Assembly: GCA_002720855.1 (NCBI GenBank)
Contig: PBIN01000004.1
Coordinates: 1 to 64,000 of the forward strand
Source of the DNA: Rhodospirillaceae bacterium
GTDB taxonomy: Bacteria > Pseudomonadota > Alphaproteobacteria > MPNO01 > UBA2964
DNA length: 64,000 bases
Reading direction: 5' to 3'
Part shown: in pieces, positions 35,649-46,676 of the stretch
How positions within the stretch are numbered: the stretch's first letter is position 1
Layout: each line of letters starts with the position of its first letter
Made by a program: the position numbers and the translations under genes
The notes under the pieces: generated by a model
What the model saw: only the letters and a program-made list of their open reading frames with translations
Databases searched by the model: none
Told to the model about the DNA's origin: nothing

Positions 35649-36794
35649 TTAATAGTGCCTTCCTTTCCAGGCCCCACCTTTTCCACGTTTGTCACGTAAT
35701 GCCGAGGACACCGTCATCGATGTGTAGAATAGGCCAGCCAATGGCAAAAGAATTCCACAAACTGCAGGTAGCCCATACAACCATAGTGTTGGAATAATTG
35801 AGACCGTCATGATTGCCCATCCTGCGGCACCAAAGACGGTAGCAGGCAAATCGCCGAACCATAGTCCCGCGACGAATGCAACGGGAGGGACAAGATAAAG
35901 AAAGAGCATTCCAACCGTGGAAAGCGTGACCAGCAATATTGATCTTCGAAGCTGAACAAAAGCCGTCCGCGCGACCATATCCCAAATGCCCGCGAGCTGG
36001 TCGTAACCACGAAGACTGCGGCTCTTTTCTGCAAGGCCGAGCCAAATGGGACCACCCGGCTTTATCGCCGTCGCCAAAGCGCAATCATCAATCACTCGAT
36101 CGCGGATACGTGAAATTCCTCCTACCCGTTGTAATGCGCTCGACCTAACCAACATGCATCCACCAGCAGCGGCAGCGGCTTTCCTGCGCCGATCATTTAC
36201 CCACGGAAAAGGAAAAAGTTTTTGAAAAAAATACACAAAGGGCGGAATCAGGAGCTTTTCCCAAGCCGTACTGCAGCGCAACAAAACCATCAATGATACT
36301 AAATCCAGTTCTTCACGTTCCGCTTTGGAAACCAGGTCATGCAACACTCCTTCACCGTGCGCGATATCAGCATCGGTGAGGAGCAGATAGGGCGGTTTGG
36401 AAAATTCGTTTTCAGCATAAGCGGCACCTTGCGAAACGGCCCACATTTTTCCGGTCCACCCCTGCTCCAACGGTTGCCCCTGGATGAGAGAGACTCTGTC
36501 GTCGGTTATGCTTTCAACAATATCCGCTGTGCCATCGCTACTATTGTCATCAACCACGACAACATGCAGTTCGCCTTCATAATTTTGTTGCAGCAGCGAG
36601 TTCACAGCGGTTTCAATCGTCTCGGCTTCATCGCGCGCCGGAATAACAGCAACGATTTTCGGCCATTTGTCGATTATTGTCTTATCTTCCTTTAGTAGTT
36701 GATCACAACGCCAGTAGCCACCGCGCGCCAAAAGGAGCCAAAACCAGGCCAATAAGGACGCGATCGCGCAGATCGAAAGATAGGAAATCGACAT
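35649..36794 (-). CDS. hpnB: hopene-associated glycosyltransferase HpnB
   Basis: This roughly 381-residue protein is a family-2 glycosyltransferase with an N-terminal membrane anchor (MSISYLSICAIASLLAWFWLLLARGGYWR) and C-terminal helices. It has VIPARDEAETIETAVNSLLQQ, VVVDDNSSDGTADIV, a DAD metal motif (LLTDADIAHGEG) and the DDCALATAIK region. HpnB members occur in most hopanoid loci; the donor and acceptor are unproven. Starts at 36821 and 36944 are also in frame. I chose 36794 because it puts the anchor at the N-terminus as in relatives. It is divergent from the oxoprolinase gene. Confidence 0.88.
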   Translation of the reverse strand: MSISYLSICAIASLLAWFWLLLARGGYWRCDQLLKEDKTIIDKWPKIVAVIPARDEAETIETAVNSLLQQNYEGELHVVVVDDNSSDGTADIVESITDDRVSLIQGQPLEQGWTGKMWAVSQGAAYAENEFSKPPYLLLTDADIAHGEGVLHDLVSKAEREELDLVSLMVLLRCSTAWEKLLIPPFVYFFQKLFPFPWVNDRRRKAAAAAGGCMLVRSSALQRVGGISRIRDRVIDDCALATAIKPGGPIWLGLAEKSRSLRGYDQLAGIWDMVARTAFVQLRRSILLVTLSTVGMLFLYLVPPVAFVAGLWFGDLPATVFGAAGWAIMTVSIIPTLWLYGLPAVCGILLPLAGLFYTSMTVSSALRDKRGKGGAWKGRHY

Positions 36795-36917
36795 ACATCG
36801 TCGATACCGCTTTTGTTCCATGTTGCCAATATCAATATACCCGCTGGGGCCGGCTACCATTGACGGCTGGCAATGATACGCTAAAACCCTGTCTCCAAAC
36901 CGTGTTAGGAGAAAATA

Positions 36918-39900
36918 ATGACTGGCGAGACAAATGGCTGGCAATTTTGGGTAGATCGCGGAGGCACGTTCACTGATCTCGTTGCACGTCGTCCTGACGG
37001 CTCATTGCACGCATACAAACTCCTCTCGGAAAATCCTGAACGTTATAAAGATGCGGCAATTCAGGGGATTCGCGACCAGTTAGAAATCGACAAAGACAGT
37101 CCGATTCCCGACGAATTGGTGGACGCTGTCAAAATGGGAACCACGGTTGCAACCAATGCGCTTTTGGAACGTAAAGGCGACCGTACGCTGCTCGTCATAA
37201 CTGAAGGGTTCGCCGATCAATTGCGGATTGGTTACCAAAACCGGCCGAAAATTTTCGCCCGAAAAATCGAGTTACCCGAGCTACTCTACGAACGAGTCGT
37301 TGAGGTCAAAGAACGCTACAACGCGGAAGGCGAAGAGCTGGCTCCTGTCGATACTGAAGGTGCCCGCGAAGCGTTGCAAACCGCCTATAATGATGGAATT
37401 CGATCGGTAGCGATCTGTTTTATGCATGGATACCGTTATCACGATCATGAAAAAGCAGTTGCAGAAATAGCGCGCGACATCGGGTTCACACAGGTTTCGG
37501 TAAGTCATGAGGTAAGCCCGCTAATGAAGCTGGTTGGCCGAGGCGATACGACCGTCGTCGATGCCTATGTATCGCCAATCCTGCGTCGCTACGTCGATCA
37601 GGTCGCCTCCGCGCTCGGCGATGTCCAGTTGATGTTTATGCAATCCAACGGGGGCTTGACCGACGCCCAGTTTTTTCAGGGCAAGGATTCAATACTTTCC
37701 GGGCCCGCCGGCGGCATTGTCGGTGCTGCCAGAACCGCCGCGATGGCCGGCTATACAAAGCTGATCGGGTTTGACATGGGCGGCACTTCCACTGATGTCG
37801 CTCACTACAACGGCGAATACGAACGCGCCTTTGAAACACTCGTTGCCGGTGTTCGAATGCGCGCGCCGATGATGCACATCCATACCGTTGCCGCTGGCGG
37901 CGGTTCGATCCTGCATTTCGATGGTGCGCGCTATCGTGTCGGACCCGACTCTGCCGGAGCGAATCCAGGCCCTGCCTGCTATCGCCGGGGTGGCCCGCTA
38001 TGCGTAACCGATGCCAACGTTATGGTAGGCAAAATTAACCCCGAATTCTTTCCAAAGGTTTTCGGTCCTGAGGGTGACCAGCCGATGGATTCGGAAATTG
38101 TTTTCCAAAAATTTGCCGATCTCTCTGCTGAGATTGAGAAATCAACTGGCGACAAGCGCAGCCCAGTAGAGGTTGCTGATGGATTCCTCAAGATCGCCGT
38201 CGAAAATATGGCGAACGCGATCAAACAAATCTCGATTCAACGAGGATATGACGTAACCGAGTACACGCTGAATTGCTTTGGTGGCGCTGGAGGACAACAC
38301 GCATGTCTTGTCGCCGACGCGCTCGGCATGAAACGCGTATTTATTCATCCGTTTGCGGGTGTTTTGTCGGCATACGGTATGGGACTTGCCGATCAGCGCG
38401 TCATGCGCGAACGCGCTGTCGAAGATGAATTGACTGATGATCTAATCGACAATCTGGACTCGCTCCTCCAGGAGATGGAGCAGGATGGTCGTGCTGAAAT
38501 GGAACGTCAGGGTGTTAGCGCCTCAAGGATTAACGCTATCCGAAAAGCGCATATTCGATATGAGGGCACCGATACGGCATTGGTGATCGATTTTGGAAGC
38601 CGCGATGAAATCATCGAGAGCTTCAATGAAGCGCATCGACAGCAGTTCGGTTTCGTCTCGCCAGAGAAAAGCCACGTTGTCGAAGCTCTTTCAGTTGAAG
38701 TGATCGGCGAAGGTGAAATTCTTGAAGACCCTGTTTTGCCTGTCGATGAGAACGCAGAGACTCCGGATGCGCTTGCAACGGTAACCATGTATTCGGCCAA
38801 CGAAAACCACGACACCCCAATTTACGACCGGGATCAACTTGTTCCAGGTTGCAAAGTCAATGGACCGGCAATTCTAAAGGAAGCCAACGCGACGACGGTA
38901 GTCGAGCCTGGCTGGCAGGCTGAGGTCACGAAACACAATCATCTCGTTTTGACACGCGTAATTCCATTGCCCAAGCGGGTTGCCATCGGCACTGAAGCCG
39001 ATCCGGTTATGCTCGAGGTCTTCAACAATCTGTTCATGTCGATTGCCGAGCAGATGGGCGGCGTGCTTCAGAACACTTCCTATTCGGTGAACATCAAAGA
39101 ACGCCTCGATTTCTCCTGCGCGATTTTCGACACCAACGGTGACCTCGTGGCCAATGCGCCGCATATACCTGTTCATCTGGGGTCCATGAGCGAGAGTGTA
39201 AAAACAGTCGCCCGCCAGCGCGAAGGCACGATGAAGCCAGGCGATGTCTATATGCTCAACACACCCTATAACGGCGGCACGCATTTGCCCGACGTAACAA
39301 CCATAACGCCCGTTTTTGAGGAAGGTGTGGATGGGGTCCTGTTTTATGTTGCTTCGCGTGGACATCATGCGGAGATCGGCGGAATCACACCCGGCTCAGT
39401 ACCACCAAATTCAAAACATATCGGCGAAGAAGGTGTTCTTCTAGATGATGAGCAGCTTGTCGCTGAAGGCAGGTTACTGGAAGCCGAAACCGAAGCCTTT
39501 TTCACGGACAACGAATATCCGACACGGAATTTCCACCACAATCTTGGGGACCTGAAAGCGCAGATTGCTGCCAACGAAAAAGGTGTGCAGGAGTTGCATA
39601 ATATCGTCGCCCATTTCGGGCTCGACGTTGTCAAGGCCTATATGCAGCATGTTCAGGACAACGCCGAAGAAACCGTTCGTCGGGTTATCGATACGCTGCA
39701 TGACTGCTCTTTCGAATATGAGATGGATATCGGCGCGACGATCAAGGTCGCGATAACGGTGGATAAAGAAGCGCGAACAGCGCGGCTTGATTTTGCAGGT
39801 ACTTCGGAACAGCAGGAAAACAACTTCAATGCACCCTCTGCTATTTGCATGGCGGCAACGCTTTACGTTTTTCGGACGCTGGTGGATGACGACATTCCCC

Positions 39901-40550
39901 TTAACGCCGGTTGCCTTAAACCGCTGGATATCGTCATTCCTGAACGCTGTATGTTGAACCCTGTTTATCCTGCGGCCGTTGTTGCCGGTAATGTCGAAAC
40001 CTCACAGGCCATTACTGACACTCTATTTGGCGCGCTCGGCATCATGGGTGCGGCTCAGGGCACAATGAATAATTTCACTTTCGGCAACGACAACTTCCAG
40101 TATTACGAAACGATTTGCGGTGGCAGCGGCGCTGGCCCTGATTATCAAGGTGCCGATGGCGTGCACACCAACATGACCAACACTCGCCTGACGGACCCCG
40201 AAGTTCTCGAATGGCGTTTCCCCGTTCTGCTCGAAAGTTTCTCGTTGCGCCGTGGATCAGGCGGTGCCGGTAAACATAGAGGTGGTAACGGTATTATCCG
40301 GAAGGTGAAGTTTCTTGAGGGAATGACAGCCTCTATTCTGTCCGGCCATCGCGAAATACCGCCCTATGGCATGGCGGGCGGCGAGCCTGGACAAACCGGT
40401 CGGAACTACGTCATTCGATCAGACGGATCAATTCAGGAACTCAAAGGTACTGACTCGATTGAGATGGACGTCAACGATATGATCGTAATCGAGTCTCCCG
40501 GCGGCGGTGGTTATGGCAAGCCGGAATCCGGGCAGCAAGCTGCGGAGTAA
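36918..40550 (+). CDS. 5-oxoprolinase/hydantoinase (HyuA-HyuB fused)
   Basis: This 1210-residue protein is full length for ATP-dependent 5-oxoprolinase or N-methylhydantoinase. The N-terminal HyuA part begins [20 protein letters not shown] and has [29 protein letters not shown] and [19 protein letters not shown]. The HyuB part (about residue 690 on) has [39 protein letters not shown] and [25 protein letters not shown] six bases before the ATG supports the start. It opens glutathione-derived 5-oxoproline or cyclic amides. It stands alone, so which substrate is used cannot be decided. Confidence 0.92.
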   Translation: MTGETNGWQFWVDRGGTFTDLVARRPDGSLHAYKLLSENPERYKDAAIQGIRDQLEIDKDSPIPDELVDAVKMGTTVATNALLERKGDRTLLVITEGFADQLRIGYQNRPKIFARKIELPELLYERVVEVKERYNAEGEELAPVDTEGAREALQTAYNDGIRSVAICFMHGYRYHDHEKAVAEIARDIGFTQVSVSHEVSPLMKLVGRGDTTVVDAYVSPILRRYVDQVASALGDVQLMFMQSNGGLTDAQFFQGKDSILSGPAGGIVGAARTAAMAGYTKLIGFDMGGTSTDVAHYNGEYERAFETLVAGVRMRAPMMHIHTVAAGGGSILHFDGARYRVGPDSAGANPGPACYRRGGPLCVTDANVMVGKINPEFFPKVFGPEGDQPMDSEIVFQKFADLSAEIEKSTGDKRSPVEVADGFLKIAVENMANAIKQISIQRGYDVTEYTLNCFGGAGGQHACLVADALGMKRVFIHPFAGVLSAYGMGLADQRVMRERAVEDELTDDLIDNLDSLLQEMEQDGRAEMERQGVSASRINAIRKAHIRYEGTDTALVIDFGSRDEIIESFNEAHRQQFGFVSPEKSHVVEALSVEVIGEGEILEDPVLPVDENAETPDALATVTMYSANENHDTPIYDRDQLVPGCKVNGPAILKEANATTVVEPGWQAEVTKHNHLVLTRVIPLPKRVAIGTEADPVMLEVFNNLFMSIAEQMGGVLQNTSYSVNIKERLDFSCAIFDTNGDLVANAPHIPVHLGSMSESVKTVARQREGTMKPGDVYMLNTPYNGGTHLPDVTTITPVFEEGVDGVLFYVASRGHHAEIGGITPGSVPPNSKHIGEEGVLLDDEQLVAEGRLLEAETEAFFTDNEYPTRNFHHNLGDLKAQIAANEKGVQELHNIVAHFGLDVVKAYMQHVQDNAEETVRRVIDTLHDCSFEYEMDIGATIKVAITVDKEARTARLDFAGTSEQQENNFNAPSAICMAATLYVFRTLVDDDIPLNAGCLKPLDIVIPERCMLNPVYPAAVVAGNVETSQAITDTLFGALGIMGAAQGTMNNFTFGNDNFQYYETICGGSGAGPDYQGADGVHTNMTNTRLTDPEVLEWRFPVLLESFSLRRGSGGAGKHRGGNGIIRKVKFLEGMTASILSGHREIPPYGMAGGEPGQTGRNYVIRSDGSIQELKGTDSIEMDVNDMIVIESPGGGGYGKPESGQQAAE

Positions 40551-40710
40551 TCGATTACCCTAATTCAGCGTGTTAACAACTTTTGATTGATGACGACTGA
40601 GTACACCCCTAGGGTTTGATCCCTGCATCACATTATATCGGGATTAAATTTCGTCGCTATCCATAACCGCTAAAAACGAAATCAAGATTTGCGGAATTTT
40701 GATTTTAGCA

Positions 40711-41937
40711 ATGGTGCTTATCAATTCGCTCAGAAACTTCGCAGGATACCCTACAGCACCAAACCTACCCATAGAGCAGAGTGCTCTGCGAATGTGGACC
40801 GATACATCCATCCGCTGGTTAATGATCAACGGATATTGGTTGTTTTTAATACCCCTAGGAATTGCGTTCGACCGGTATGGGGCTCTCAAGACCCTCGCTG
40901 TTGTGTTGAGCTCTTACGGTATTTTACTGTTATTAACGGCATTGAAGCCAAATCCTGAGACCCTTTATCCACTATACTTTCTAACAACAATTCTTTGGCT
41001 AGCAATTTCAGCAATCCCAATACTGTTGGCATTGACGATACTCCTCAAAAATGTCCGGACGAAGTATTTTGCCAGCTTATTTTTGGTGTTTTATTTCCTG
41101 TTTGCCAATCCGGGGGCAATGTTTTGGCTATTGTCGACGGTCGCGAATTGGAACCAATCATTGTCAAACGGGTTACTAAATACAGTTTATATTTTTTCCG
41201 GGTTTTTATTGTTGATCTCAATATGGGTTTTGTTCCGCAAGAAGCCTGTTTCGGGAATCCTGACTGCGTTCGATCAAAGAACCTTGAGATCTTTCAAAGA
41301 ATTGAAGGTTGGCCATATCGCACTTTCTCCAAAATTTTGGACTCTCGCAGCAATTTTCTTTTTCATCTCAAGCATAGATTTACTTACAAAAAACTGGGTT
41401 CCGCTATTCTCCGTCAGCGCGGTTTATGGAGAACCCGCCCATGAGGTGTGGCAGCAAAACAACCCAAAAATTTGGGCAATTATATATTTCGCGGTATTGT
41501 TGTTAGTCTTCTATTTCGCGGATCGTCGGGCGAACCATCAAAGATATTTCTATGTTAGTTTTGGCATCGTAGCAGCGATCTGCGCTGTTATACTTGCCAA
41601 CGTCATTCCGTTGAAAATTTTAATTGGGATCATCATCCCTTTACTCGGCTGCATCGGAGTTTTTATTACAATATTTCAATACAAGCTCATCACCTATTTC
41701 AAGGGATCGGCTTCGCTATCAACATTTTGTGGAGTTTACCTCGTCATCGCCTATTTAGGTGGTAAGGTTTTCAGCATACTAACGCCCCAATTTCACCTGA
41801 AAGAAGGCGTCCCTGCGCCGATGGAGTACGAGATCGCGCTATACGCTGCAATGGTCATTTCATTGTGCGCGATCATTTTTACTCACAAAACATGGAAATA
41901 TTTGGAAAGGACGAATGCCGAAACTGGGGACGCTTAA
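40711..41937 (+). CDS. MFS-like transporter in AT-rich segment
   Basis: This roughly 408-residue hydrophobic protein has about twelve helices. The loop after helix 2 reads GIAFDRYGALKTLAVV, a recognisable MFS A-like motif, and helix 1 contains INSLRNFAGYP. The start is uncertain: ATG 40711 lies inside the likely first helix, a TTG at 40699 is four codons upstream, and the frame is open back to 40648 without an ATG. The first helix may therefore be incomplete in the annotated form. The base composition is visibly more AT-rich than neighbouring genes, which may reflect transfer. The substrate is unknown. Confidence 0.7.
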   Translation: MVLINSLRNFAGYPTAPNLPIEQSALRMWTDTSIRWLMINGYWLFLIPLGIAFDRYGALKTLAVVLSSYGILLLLTALKPNPETLYPLYFLTTILWLAISAIPILLALTILLKNVRTKYFASLFLVFYFLFANPGAMFWLLSTVANWNQSLSNGLLNTVYIFSGFLLLISIWVLFRKKPVSGILTAFDQRTLRSFKELKVGHIALSPKFWTLAAIFFFISSIDLLTKNWVPLFSVSAVYGEPAHEVWQQNNPKIWAIIYFAVLLLVFYFADRRANHQRYFYVSFGIVAAICAVILANVIPLKILIGIIIPLLGCIGVFITIFQYKLITYFKGSASLSTFCGVYLVIAYLGGKVFSILTPQFHLKEGVPAPMEYEIALYAAMVISLCAIIFTHKTWKYLERTNAETGDA

Positions 41938-42369
41938 CTATGACGGCCACACCCCTGCTTCAACCATCTCAGCTTTCTTTCTGATAAACGGAATCTTGGC
42001 TTTACAATAGGTGTGTTTTTCAACCAGTTTCCCGTCGCGAAAATGAAGCAAGTCCAGTCCGCGATAGGCACCCGCGCGTGTCTCCTCCTCCAGGGTCAAA
42101 GCCCAACGGATCATCGCCTTTCCCGCATCAACGTCTAGAAACATGTCTTCGGTATGAAACCTCATTTTGCCGAAGGCCCCGTCGAATTGCGGTTCAAAAG
42201 CCTTTCTAATCGCCTCCAACCCTTCATTTCGAATGCCGTTGAACTCATCATAAATCGCGCCTTCTGCGAAATAAGACATCACTTCATCGATATTTTCCCG
42301 GTTAAACGCCTCGGTGAAATCGATGACAAGTTTTTCAAGCTCTGCCCGCGCCCTTTGTTGGTCCGCCAT
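41938..42369 (-). CDS. SnoaL/NTF2-like domain protein
   Basis: This 143-residue protein has the cone-shaped NTF2-like pattern: VIDFTEAFNREN near residue 15, VMSYFAEGAIYDEFNG, GLEAIRKAFEPQFDG and GAYRGLDLLHFRDGKLVEKHTY. The ATG at 42369 is supported by GGAG eight bases upstream; the frame extends nine codons further. Members are small ligand-binding proteins or isomerases. The name steroid isomerase or polyketide cyclase would over-interpret it. It is divergent from the AMP-dependent ligase gene. Confidence 0.8.
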   Translation of the reverse strand: MADQQRARAELEKLVIDFTEAFNRENIDEVMSYFAEGAIYDEFNGIRNEGLEAIRKAFEPQFDGAFGKMRFHTEDMFLDVDAGKAMIRWALTLEEETRAGAYRGLDLLHFRDGKLVEKHTYCKAKIPFIRKKAEMVEAGVWPS

Positions 42370-42508
42370 AACTGCATCTCCGTTTTTCAAAACCATGTTC
42401 GGAACTTCTCCCCTTCCCCGTCAAGTTTTTCTCGCTTTCACGCCTCGTCGCCTTGACGTTGAAGCTTCTGCGCCCCAAAATCCGCCGCCTCAAAAACAGG
42501 AGTTTCAA

Positions 42509-44104
42509 ATGGCGCCAAAAGCAGGCGGAACGCCCCCCGGCGGCACACACGATTATGCAATTCCATTCGCATCAGTCGGCACGTTGCTGGAAAATTATAA
42601 AGAACGGGATGCCAATAAAATCGCGCTTGTTGACGTTACCCAGGAAAAATCAATCAGCTTTGGCGAACTCCACGATGTCTCAAACCGTATTGCAAACTGG
42701 CTGGTTGCCAGAGGTATCGAAAAAGGCGACCGCATCGCTTTGCTTACAGAAGAACGGCTAGAGAAGTTAATACTTTGGCTGGGTATTTGGCGCGCAGGCG
42801 CGGTTTGCTGCCCAACCAATGTCGAAATGAATATCGCTTATGTCGCTGAAATTGTTGGGCATTTGGGCTGCAAACTCGCGATATATGACGCCGACCTTGA
42901 TATCAAACAGATGACGGAAGGTATCGATATTGAAAGCGTTAAATTCACTTCATGGTCCAACGACATAGCTGGCGATGCTGGGAGCGATGAAGCATTCGCT
43001 CAAATTGCAGCGGTTGCCGCTTCGCCGGAGTGCGACCGCGATTATATCGAAACCGATGACGCGACCATTTTCTGCACGTCAGGGACGACAGATAAGCCCA
43101 AGAACTTCTTGATCGATCATCTCGCACACTGGTCTTTTGGTATGTCGACCATCGACCAGATTGGTCTCACCGAAGAAGACCGGACGCTCGAATATCGCTC
43201 CTTCGGATGGAACTCGCCACAAGGGCTCTCACTGATGCCCTGGCTGGCGACGGGCTGCACACTGCACCTGGCGCGGCGCTTTTCACACAGCAATTTCTTT
43301 GACTGGATCAAGAAGTACGAGATTACGTTCTCAGCGGGAATTCCCACAGTCATCAATATGCTGCTTGACCGGCCAACCGGCGTGACATCAAAAGATGTTC
43401 CAAGCCTGCGACTCATGAGTTCATCCACCGCGCCACTCACTCCGGAACGCTGGAAACAATTTGAGGAGACATACGGCATAAATCTTTTGCAGTTCTTTGG
43501 CTGTTCAGAAGGTGGCTGGGTGTGTGGTAACCGGCATTATTACAAGAAGTACGGAACCGTTGGCCCGCCCGCAAAACACCAAGAATTCCTGCTGGTTGAT
43601 GAGGATGGCAATGCAGTGCCGCAGGGCGAAGAAGGTGAAGTTACACTCGGTGGACCACAATGCGCCAAGGCCTCTATGACGGCCGAGGGCGTTTGGGAAG
43701 ACCTCGATGGAAAACGTGTTCGACTGGGTGATCTCGCAGTAATGGATGATGAGGGATTCATTACTGTTACGGGACGCCTCAAGGATCTGATTATTCGAGG
43801 CGGCGTAAATATTTCGCCTGTCGAAGTTGACAATATAATGATGCAGCACCCCAAGGTGTATGAAGCCGCTGCAGTCGGTGTTCCGGATGACATTTATGGC
43901 GAGGAAATCGTCGCTTATGTCGTTGTCCGCGACGGCGAAACACTTTCGGCAGATGAGATCAACGCCCATTGTGCGGAAACCCTGGCGGATTATCGCCTAC
44001 CGAAACAATTCCACTTTATCGACGCCCTGCCCAAGAATGATCGCGGCAAAGTGCGACGGCCGGATTTGCAGGAAATGTGGAAAGAGGGGCACGGGTCGGC
44101 GTAA
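42509..44104 (+). CDS. AMP-dependent acyl-CoA synthetase/ligase
   Basis: This 531-residue ANL-superfamily enzyme starts MAPKAGGTPPGGTHDYAIPF; AGGAG just upstream supports ATG 42509 against the longer frame. It has the phosphate loop TIFCTSGTTDKPKNF, the YRSFGWNSPQGLSLMPWL segment and the C-terminal hinge and lysine region TGRLKDLIIRGGVNISPVEVD and PKNDRGKVRR. It activates a carboxylic acid as acyl-AMP and then acyl-CoA. Its TAA overlaps the next ATG (TAATG), so it is coupled to a zinc-type quinone oxidoreductase. The acid used is unknown. Confidence 0.9.
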   Translation: MAPKAGGTPPGGTHDYAIPFASVGTLLENYKERDANKIALVDVTQEKSISFGELHDVSNRIANWLVARGIEKGDRIALLTEERLEKLILWLGIWRAGAVCCPTNVEMNIAYVAEIVGHLGCKLAIYDADLDIKQMTEGIDIESVKFTSWSNDIAGDAGSDEAFAQIAAVAASPECDRDYIETDDATIFCTSGTTDKPKNFLIDHLAHWSFGMSTIDQIGLTEEDRTLEYRSFGWNSPQGLSLMPWLATGCTLHLARRFSHSNFFDWIKKYEITFSAGIPTVINMLLDRPTGVTSKDVPSLRLMSSSTAPLTPERWKQFEETYGINLLQFFGCSEGGWVCGNRHYYKKYGTVGPPAKHQEFLLVDEDGNAVPQGEEGEVTLGGPQCAKASMTAEGVWEDLDGKRVRLGDLAVMDDEGFITVTGRLKDLIIRGGVNISPVEVDNIMMQHPKVYEAAAVGVPDDIYGEEIVAYVVVRDGETLSADEINAHCAETLADYRLPKQFHFIDALPKNDRGKVRRPDLQEMWKEGHGSA

Positions 44105-45108
44105 TGCGCGGCCTTTGGGTCACCGAATATACCGAATTCGACAAGCTCACCGTCGAAGAAATTCCGTCGCCAGCGCTGGAACCGAAACAGGTTCGTATCA
44201 GAGTCGGTGCTGCCGGCGTCAGTTTTGCCGCAAATCTCGTCGTTGCGGGAAAGTATCAGCGAAAACCGCCCCTCCCCTTCACGCCTGGCACGGAATGCGC
44301 CGGCGAAGTCATCGAATGTGGATCCGGGGTCACGCGCTTCAAACCTGGTGACAGGGTATGCGCGGCCCTCGATTGGGGTGCCTACGCCGAGGAAGCGATC
44401 GCCTGGGAGGTAAACGTCTACCCGATAACTGAAATTTTAAGTTTCGCGCAAGCAACCAATTTCAATTCTTATGCAACTTCCGGTGCGGCACTGACGTGGC
44501 CGCATTTATTAAATCTGCAAGCAGGGCAAACATTGCTCATCCACGGTGCGGCGGGTGCAATCGGCCTCGCGGCAATCGACATCGCCAAGAATATCGGTGC
44601 CACCGTCATCGCCACCGCGAGTACGCAGGAGAAACGGGATGCCGCACTTAAACAAGGCGCCGATCATGCAGTCGATTATTCTGATGGTGAATTTCGCGAC
44701 GCGATAAATGACCTTACAGACGGCAGGGGTGCGAACGCCATTCTCGACCCCGTCGGTGGAGACGTTTTCGATCAGTCTCTACGCTGCATCGCGATGGAAG
44801 GACGCATCTGTCCCATAGGTTTTACCGCAGGCCGCGCCGCTCAAATTCCATCAAATATTGTACTCGTCAAAAATATTACGGTGTGCGGGCTCAATATGGG
44901 CACCTATTACGGCTGGAGTCCCAACGACGTGCGATATGAAATGGAAGATCGCGTACGTACACTGATGACGAAGTTCAGCGAATGGGCGTCGGAAGGCAAA
45001 ATCAACCCACAAGTGTGCGCAACATTCCCACTCAACGAATTTAAGGAAGCAATGGCCCTTGTGCTCTCACGTAAATCAATCGGGCGCGTCGCTTTTGAGA
45101 TGAAGTAA
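44104..45108 (+). CDS. NADPH:quinone oxidoreductase-like medium-chain dehydrogenase
   Basis: This 334-residue MDR-family protein begins MRGLWVTEYTEFDKLTVEEIP. It has the GroES-like part with FTPGTECAGEVIECGSGV and the nucleotide motif LLIHGAAGAIGLAAIDIAK, then DHAVDYSDGEFRD. No zinc-binding cysteine set is visible, as in the QOR/crotonyl reductase branch. ATG 44104 overlaps the ligase stop. It probably reduces an enoyl or quinone product of the same pathway. It is convergent with the aldehyde dehydrogenase gene. Confidence 0.88.
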   Translation: MRGLWVTEYTEFDKLTVEEIPSPALEPKQVRIRVGAAGVSFAANLVVAGKYQRKPPLPFTPGTECAGEVIECGSGVTRFKPGDRVCAALDWGAYAEEAIAWEVNVYPITEILSFAQATNFNSYATSGAALTWPHLLNLQAGQTLLIHGAAGAIGLAAIDIAKNIGATVIATASTQEKRDAALKQGADHAVDYSDGEFRDAINDLTDGRGANAILDPVGGDVFDQSLRCIAMEGRICPIGFTAGRAAQIPSNIVLVKNITVCGLNMGTYYGWSPNDVRYEMEDRVRTLMTKFSEWASEGKINPQVCATFPLNEFKEAMALVLSRKSIGRVAFEMK

Positions 45109-45118
45109 CGGCTGTATT

Positions 45119-46546
45119 TTAAACTGAAAATCCGCCGAGCTTTGTCTCCAGGTATTCCATGATGCCTTCGTGTCCGCCTTCGCGTCCCAGACCAGATTCT
45201 TTCTGCCCGCCAAACGGCGCAGCAGCACCAGTCGGGTTGATATCGTTGATGCCAATAATGCCAAAGCGCAGTCCTTCAAAAGTGCGCATCGCCGCCGACA
45301 GGTTCTGCGTGTAGATGTATGCCGCAAGCCCGTAATGGGTGTCGTTCGCCATGGCGAGAATGTCATCCTCATCATTGAAAGAGATAATCGGCGCGACAGG
45401 TCCAAAAGTTTCCTCGCGATAGATCAACATATCAGGCGTTACGTTACCCAGAACTGTCGGCGCATAGTAATGGCCACGATCAAGCCCATTATCCATAAGG
45501 CGGTGGCCGCCACAGAGTAGCGTTGCGCCTTTTTCCTTTGCGTCCTCAACCTGGCGCTCAACCTTTTCGATGGCTTTTTCATTCACCAGCGGGCCAATAT
45601 TAATGCCTTCGTCGAGACCATTGCCGGCACGCATTTTTTCGACGCGCGAGACAAATTCATTGGTAAAGGCATCAACGCCCGATTCGTGAACGAACAATCG
45701 GTTGGGACAGATACAGGCCTGTCCGGTATTGAGATATTTAACAAGGACCGCTCCTTTGGCCGCGAACACAGGGTCGGCATCTTTGAGAACGAGGAACGGC
45801 GCATGGCCGCCCAGTTCCAGTGAAACCCGCTTCATTTGATCGGCAGCACCTCGCGCCAGTAATTTTCCGGTTTCTGTTGAGCCGGTAAATGTAATCTTTC
45901 GAACCAAAGGATTGCTGACAAATTCCTCGCCAATTGGTTTGGGATCGAGGCCTGTAACGAGGTTCGCCACGCCAGCTGGTACCCCGGCCTCTTCCAGAAT
46001 CTTAAATATCTCAATAGCGCATAGTGGCGTCGCTTCAGCGGGTTTCAAAACGATCGTGCAGCCTGCAGCAAGCGCCGGCGCAACCTTTCGCGTAATCATC
46101 GAAGCGGGATAATTCCACGGCGTTACCGCAGCGACGACACCTACCGGCTGATGCAAAACTATAAACCGCTGATCGCCGCGCGGTGCAGGGATTGTTTCGC
46201 CGTAAACCCGTTTGGCTTCTTCGGCATACCACAGAAGAAAGTCCGCCCCATATTGAACTTCATTCATAGCAGCACGAAGCGGTTTGCCCTGTTCGATCGT
46301 CATCGTGCGGGCGATGTCTTCGCGTCGTTTGCTCATCAACTCATAGCCCTTGTAGAGAATGCGCGAACGCTGATAAGCAGTCATTCCCGACCACTCTGCA
46401 AAGGCATTGTCTGCCGCCTCAATCGCCCGGGCGGCATCCGCCTGACCACCGTCGGGAACATCGGCGATTTTCTCGCCCGTTGCCGGATTTGTTACTTCAA
46501 ACGTCTTGCCGCCATCCGCAGCGCACCACTCGCCATTGATAAACAT
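45119..46546 (-). CDS. gabD: NAD(P)-dependent succinate-semialdehyde dehydrogenase-like aldehyde dehydrogenase
   Basis: This 475-residue aldehyde dehydrogenase begins MFINGEWCAADGGKTFEVTNPATGE. It contains VTPWNYPASMITRKVAPALAAG, KITFTGSTETGKLL, the general base in SLELGGHAPFLVL and the nucleophile cysteine in NTGQACICPNRLFV. The EETFGPVAPIISF segment and FGGQKESGLGREGGHEGIMEYL end are of the GabD type. It oxidises succinic semialdehyde or a related omega-oxo acid. It is convergent with the MDR gene and divergent from the cupin gene. The precise substrate is inferred from family only. Confidence 0.88.
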   Translation of the reverse strand: MFINGEWCAADGGKTFEVTNPATGEKIADVPDGGQADAARAIEAADNAFAEWSGMTAYQRSRILYKGYELMSKRREDIARTMTIEQGKPLRAAMNEVQYGADFLLWYAEEAKRVYGETIPAPRGDQRFIVLHQPVGVVAAVTPWNYPASMITRKVAPALAAGCTIVLKPAEATPLCAIEIFKILEEAGVPAGVANLVTGLDPKPIGEEFVSNPLVRKITFTGSTETGKLLARGAADQMKRVSLELGGHAPFLVLKDADPVFAAKGAVLVKYLNTGQACICPNRLFVHESGVDAFTNEFVSRVEKMRAGNGLDEGINIGPLVNEKAIEKVERQVEDAKEKGATLLCGGHRLMDNGLDRGHYYAPTVLGNVTPDMLIYREETFGPVAPIISFNDEDDILAMANDTHYGLAAYIYTQNLSAAMRTFEGLRFGIIGINDINPTGAAAPFGGQKESGLGREGGHEGIMEYLETKLGGFSV

Positions 46547-46676
46547 CTAAACCCTCCATTCTGTGCGACGTTCATACCATTCACGCCGTGTGCATGGTAG
46601 GTCATGCAAACTCTTTCCTATCCTGCCCGGCTGGGTTAAATTCTTGGCGTATCAGTTGACATTGGAGCGAGAGAGA

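Noticed and set aside
40551-40710. tRNA, attachment site or small RNA in the gap before the MFS gene
   Set aside because: No cloverleaf, CCA end or direct repeat could be seen; only the short palindrome ACCCCTAGGGT is present.
42314-42508. N-terminal extension of the AMP-ligase
   Set aside because: It overlaps the divergent SnoaL-like gene, is not family-like, and a clear ribosome-binding site precedes ATG 42509.
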